From assembly GCA_934229785.1 (NCBI GenBank), contig CAKQEA010000043.1, positions 1 through 7,733 on the forward strand: a DNA stretch of 7,733 nt, written 5' to 3'. The notes below the pieces were generated by a model, which saw nothing but the letters and a program-made list of their open reading frames with translations, searched no databases and was not told where the DNA came from. Shown piece by piece: positions 6,118-7,733 of the stretch. The stretch is from an uncultured Anaeroplasmataceae bacterium. GTDB lineage: Bacteria; Bacillota_I; Bacilli_A; Acholeplasmatales; Anaeroplasmataceae. How positions within the stretch are numbered: position 1 is the stretch's first letter; every line of letters starts with the position of its first letter. The position numbers were made by a program, and so were the translations under genes.

Positions 6118-7587
6118 TTATAAAATAATTGCAATTAAATTATTTCGATCACTATTCATCATTTTATCTAAAACATTTTTAATTTTATTTTTTGAGCTAT
6201 CAGAAATAGTATTTACTTTAGATTTCATAGAATCATTAACAATATCAGAAAGCTTTTTACCGAAAAATTCAGTATTCCAAATAACTGAATCCTCATTATT
6301 TTCAACATTTAAAGAATCCATTATCATTTTAGATTGCTCCATAGAACCAATAATTGGGGTAAAAGAAGCCTCTAAATCAACTGCAATCATATGAATGCAT
6401 GGAGCTTTAGCTGAAAGCTTAACACCATACATGCCATTCTTTCTTACTACCTCTGGTGGTAATAGCTTCATATCTTCTATTCTTGGAACTGAAACTCCAT
6501 ATCCATTTTCTGTTGCATCTTCAATCGCTTTTGAAACTGTCAAATAAACGGAATTAGCTTTTTTTGATGTATAAAGATATTCAATAAAATCAGCTCTAGT
6601 TTTAACCTTATCTCCAAGAAGTGTATCAACAATTTCATTATATTTAGTATCATCTAAATTTAAAACAATTGATGCTTTACCACTTGCTGCTTCAAGAAGT
6701 TCAAGTTTCACTTCACTAAATATATTGGCATTTCTTAAATCAGAACATATATTTTGAACATCCTTTACCTTGTTATATTTACTTTCAACATTATTAATCA
6801 AATTATCAATATCTTTCTTGATTTCTATATCATCACCTAAGACATTAATATAATCTGGGATATTAATTTCTAAATCTGCTATTGGAAATTCCTCTAAAGC
6901 TAGTTTCATTATATTATTACAATCTTCAATTGTCATTTCCTTAGCATTTATGGCAATAGTTTTAATATCCCATTTATTCTCAAGCTCATTTGCAATTTTT
7001 AAAGCATTTTCGGCTTTGGGATCTAAGGTGTTTAAGACAATAACAAATGGTTTATTTAAATCCTTAATTTTAGGAATTAAGCAATCTTCTATTTCTTGAT
7101 ATTCACTTCTTTTAAATTCACCAAATGAACCATCAGAAGTAACATAAATTCCTAAATTTGAATGGTTATATATAACCTTTTCAGTACCAATAGATGCCGC
7201 CTCTTTAAAAGGTATTGCATCATCAAACCATGGTGTTTTTACAAGTCTTGGCTCAGAATTACTTCCATAACCTTCACTTGATGGAATAATTTCACCAACA
7301 CAATCGACAAATCTGATATTCATAATTGTATCATCAACATTAACTTCAAGTGTTGTTGATGGAATAAACTTAGGCTCAACAGTCATAATTTGCTTACCTA
7401 AGGCTGTTTGTGGTAATTCATCAACAATCTTTTGTTTAACAAATTCATCTTTAATATCAGGTAATATCATTAATTTAAAAAAAGAATTGATAAATGTAGA
7501 CTTACCACTTCTAACACTTCCTACAACTCCAATATAGAAGTCATTTTTCATTCTTTTTGATAAATTTAACAGTGCCTCATCGTTCAT
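6118..7587 (-). CDS. spoIVA: Stage IV sporulation protein A (spore coat morphogenetic ATPase)
   Basis: SpoIVA polymerises on the outer forespore membrane in the mother cell, using ATP, and forms the base on which the spore coat assembles. The 489-residue product is collinear with B. subtilis SpoIVA (492 aa). It has a TRAFAC-type ATPase domain with Walker A GSVRSGKS (23-30), DELPQTALGKQIMTVEPKF (56-74) and Walker B FVDCVG (93-98). A middle domain follows, then a conserved C-terminus with IHMIAVDLEASFTPIIG (398-414) and the terminal LIAIIL. The second of two sensor threonines (IMTT in B. subtilis) is Val70 here, and the GG before LIAIIL is NN. An upstream in-frame TTG (7602) would add five residues, but the AGGAGG at 7594-7599 lies inside that extension. 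The ATG at 7587, 6 nt from AGGAGG, is therefore the start. Confidence 0.97.
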   Translation of the reverse strand: MNDEALLNLSKRMKNDFYIGVVGSVRSGKSTFINSFFKLMILPDIKDEFVKQKIVDELPQTALGKQIMTVEPKFIPSTTLEVNVDDTIMNIRFVDCVGEIIPSSEGYGSNSEPRLVKTPWFDDAIPFKEAASIGTEKVIYNHSNLGIYVTSDGSFGEFKRSEYQEIEDCLIPKIKDLNKPFVIVLNTLDPKAENALKIANELENKWDIKTIAINAKEMTIEDCNNIMKLALEEFPIADLEINIPDYINVLGDDIEIKKDIDNLINNVESKYNKVKDVQNICSDLRNANIFSEVKLELLEAASGKASIVLNLDDTKYNEIVDTLLGDKVKTRADFIEYLYTSKKANSVYLTVSKAIEDATENGYGVSVPRIEDMKLLPPEVVRKNGMYGVKLSAKAPCIHMIAVDLEASFTPIIGSMEQSKMIMDSLNVENNEDSVIWNTEFFGKKLSDIVNDSMKSKVNTISDSSKNKIKNVLDKMMNSDRNNLIAIIL

Positions 7588-7593
7588 ATAAAT

Positions 7594-7599
7594 CCTCCT
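7594..7599 (-). promoter_or_regulatory. Ribosome binding site that sets the spoIVA start
   Basis: AGGAGG on the minus strand lies 6 nt before the ATG at 7587. It falls within the codons of the longer TTG-initiated frame, which rules that frame out. Confidence 0.9.
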
Positions 7600-7614
7600 C
7601 AAATATTCACCACT

Positions 7615-7643
7615 AATATATGAGATAAAATTAAAAAATATGA
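7615..7643 (-). promoter_or_regulatory. Predicted sigma-E (mother-cell) promoter of spoIVA
   Basis: On the minus strand TCATATT (7643-7637) matches the sigma-E -35 consensus (KMATATT). After 14 bp, CATATATT (7622-7615) matches the -10 consensus CATACANT except for one base. The start would be near 7608, giving a leader of about 20 nt that contains the AGGAGG. spoIVA is sigma-E controlled in B. subtilis, which agrees. The promoter begins about 17 bp downstream of the intron 3' end. Confidence 0.75.
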
Positions 7644-7659
7644 TGAATTAAAAAAAATA

Positions 7660-7733
7660 ATAGGGTAGAGAGAAAATAATAAAATTCGTCCCTCCCATTG
7701 CACCGTACGTACGGGTCTCGTATACGGCGCTAC
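7660..7733 (-). mobile_element. Group II intron, 3' end (domains V and VI), partial
   Basis: Group II introns are retroelement ribozymes. On the minus strand 7730-7700 folds as domain V: GCGCCGTAT (7730-7722) pairs with GTACGGTGC (7708-7700), ACG pairs with CGT in the distal stem, and a two-base AC bulge (7710-7709) separates the helices. Positions 2-4 are CGC, a catalytic-triad form known from group IIC introns, and its G faces U in the conserved wobble. Domain VI follows: GGG-AGGGA (7696-7689) pairs with TCTCT-A-CCC (7671-7663), leaving a bulged branch-point A at 7666. The intron probably ends with CCCTAT at 7660. At 31 nt, domain V is shorter than the usual 34. The stretch is much richer in GC than its surroundings. 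The intron body and any reverse transcriptase lie beyond the right edge. Confidence 0.8.

Noticed and set aside
6017..6394. Plus-strand open frame of 125 codons over the spoIVA 3' end
   Set aside because: It reads through the spoIVA terminator hairpin and the antisense of conserved SpoIVA C-terminal codons. Its product is a low-complexity Phe/Ile/Leu-rich shadow.
7588..7602. Longer SpoIVA with a TTG start (MRRIY extension)
   Set aside because: The extension codons are the Shine-Dalgarno AGGAGG itself; the ATG at 7587 is correctly spaced and matches the family N-terminus.
7700..7733. rRNA or tRNA gene fragment as explanation of the GC-rich right end
   Set aside because: No tRNA arms or conserved rRNA segments are visible, whereas the domain V helix, AC bulge and following domain VI with bulged A all fit a group II intron.

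Overview
The window comes from a low-GC, endospore-forming Bacillota. Evidence for this is the AT-rich coding sequence, strong AGGAGG ribosome binding sites, the nusA-rnpM(ylxR)-rplGA(ylxQ)-infB cluster, and a full-length SpoIVA. TGA is used as a stop codon (ylxR), so the code is not the Mycoplasma one. IF-2 is short (609 aa), as in Erysipelotrichia-, RF39- or Mollicutes-related lineages. The genus cannot be fixed from the sequence. All nine genes are on the minus strand, so transcription runs from high to low coordinates.

From right to left: (1) 7660-7733 holds the 3' end (domains V and VI) of a group II intron that continues off the right edge. (2) spoIVA (7587-6118), the ATPase that builds the spore coat basement layer, has a close match to a sigma-E promoter in front and a strong terminator behind. 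(3) The HU gene (5872-5597) has its own consensus vegetative promoter and is followed 16 nt later by an ankyrin-repeat gene (5580-4633), with no terminator between them. spoIVA next to HU matches the Bacillus subtilis order; the ankyrin gene is not part of that order. (4) The translation/transcription-factor operon rimP-nusA-ylxR-ylxQ-infB-rbfA (4525-251) has overlapping or closely spaced genes and ends in a perfect 10-bp hairpin plus T tract. ylxP, which lies between infB and rbfA in B. subtilis, is absent, and truB does not follow rbfA. (5) 1-182 holds no convincing gene, only small palindromes.

Functionally, the main operon joins 30S maturation (RimP, RbfA), translation initiation (IF-2), elongation/termination control (NusA) and two small RNA-binding proteins. 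The most interesting regulatory point is its leader. The only good promoter lies upstream of a terminator hairpin, and only about 32 nt separate that hairpin from the rimP start. Operon transcripts must therefore pass an attenuator-like terminator with an interrupted T tract, which fits NusA autoregulation as reported in B. subtilis.

I see mostly conserved housekeeping and sporulation genes and no convincing new multi-gene system. The points deserving follow-up are the rimP attenuator, the intron 3' end just upstream of the spoIVA promoter, the HU-linked ankyrin gene, and SpoIVA substitutions at positions important in B. subtilis.
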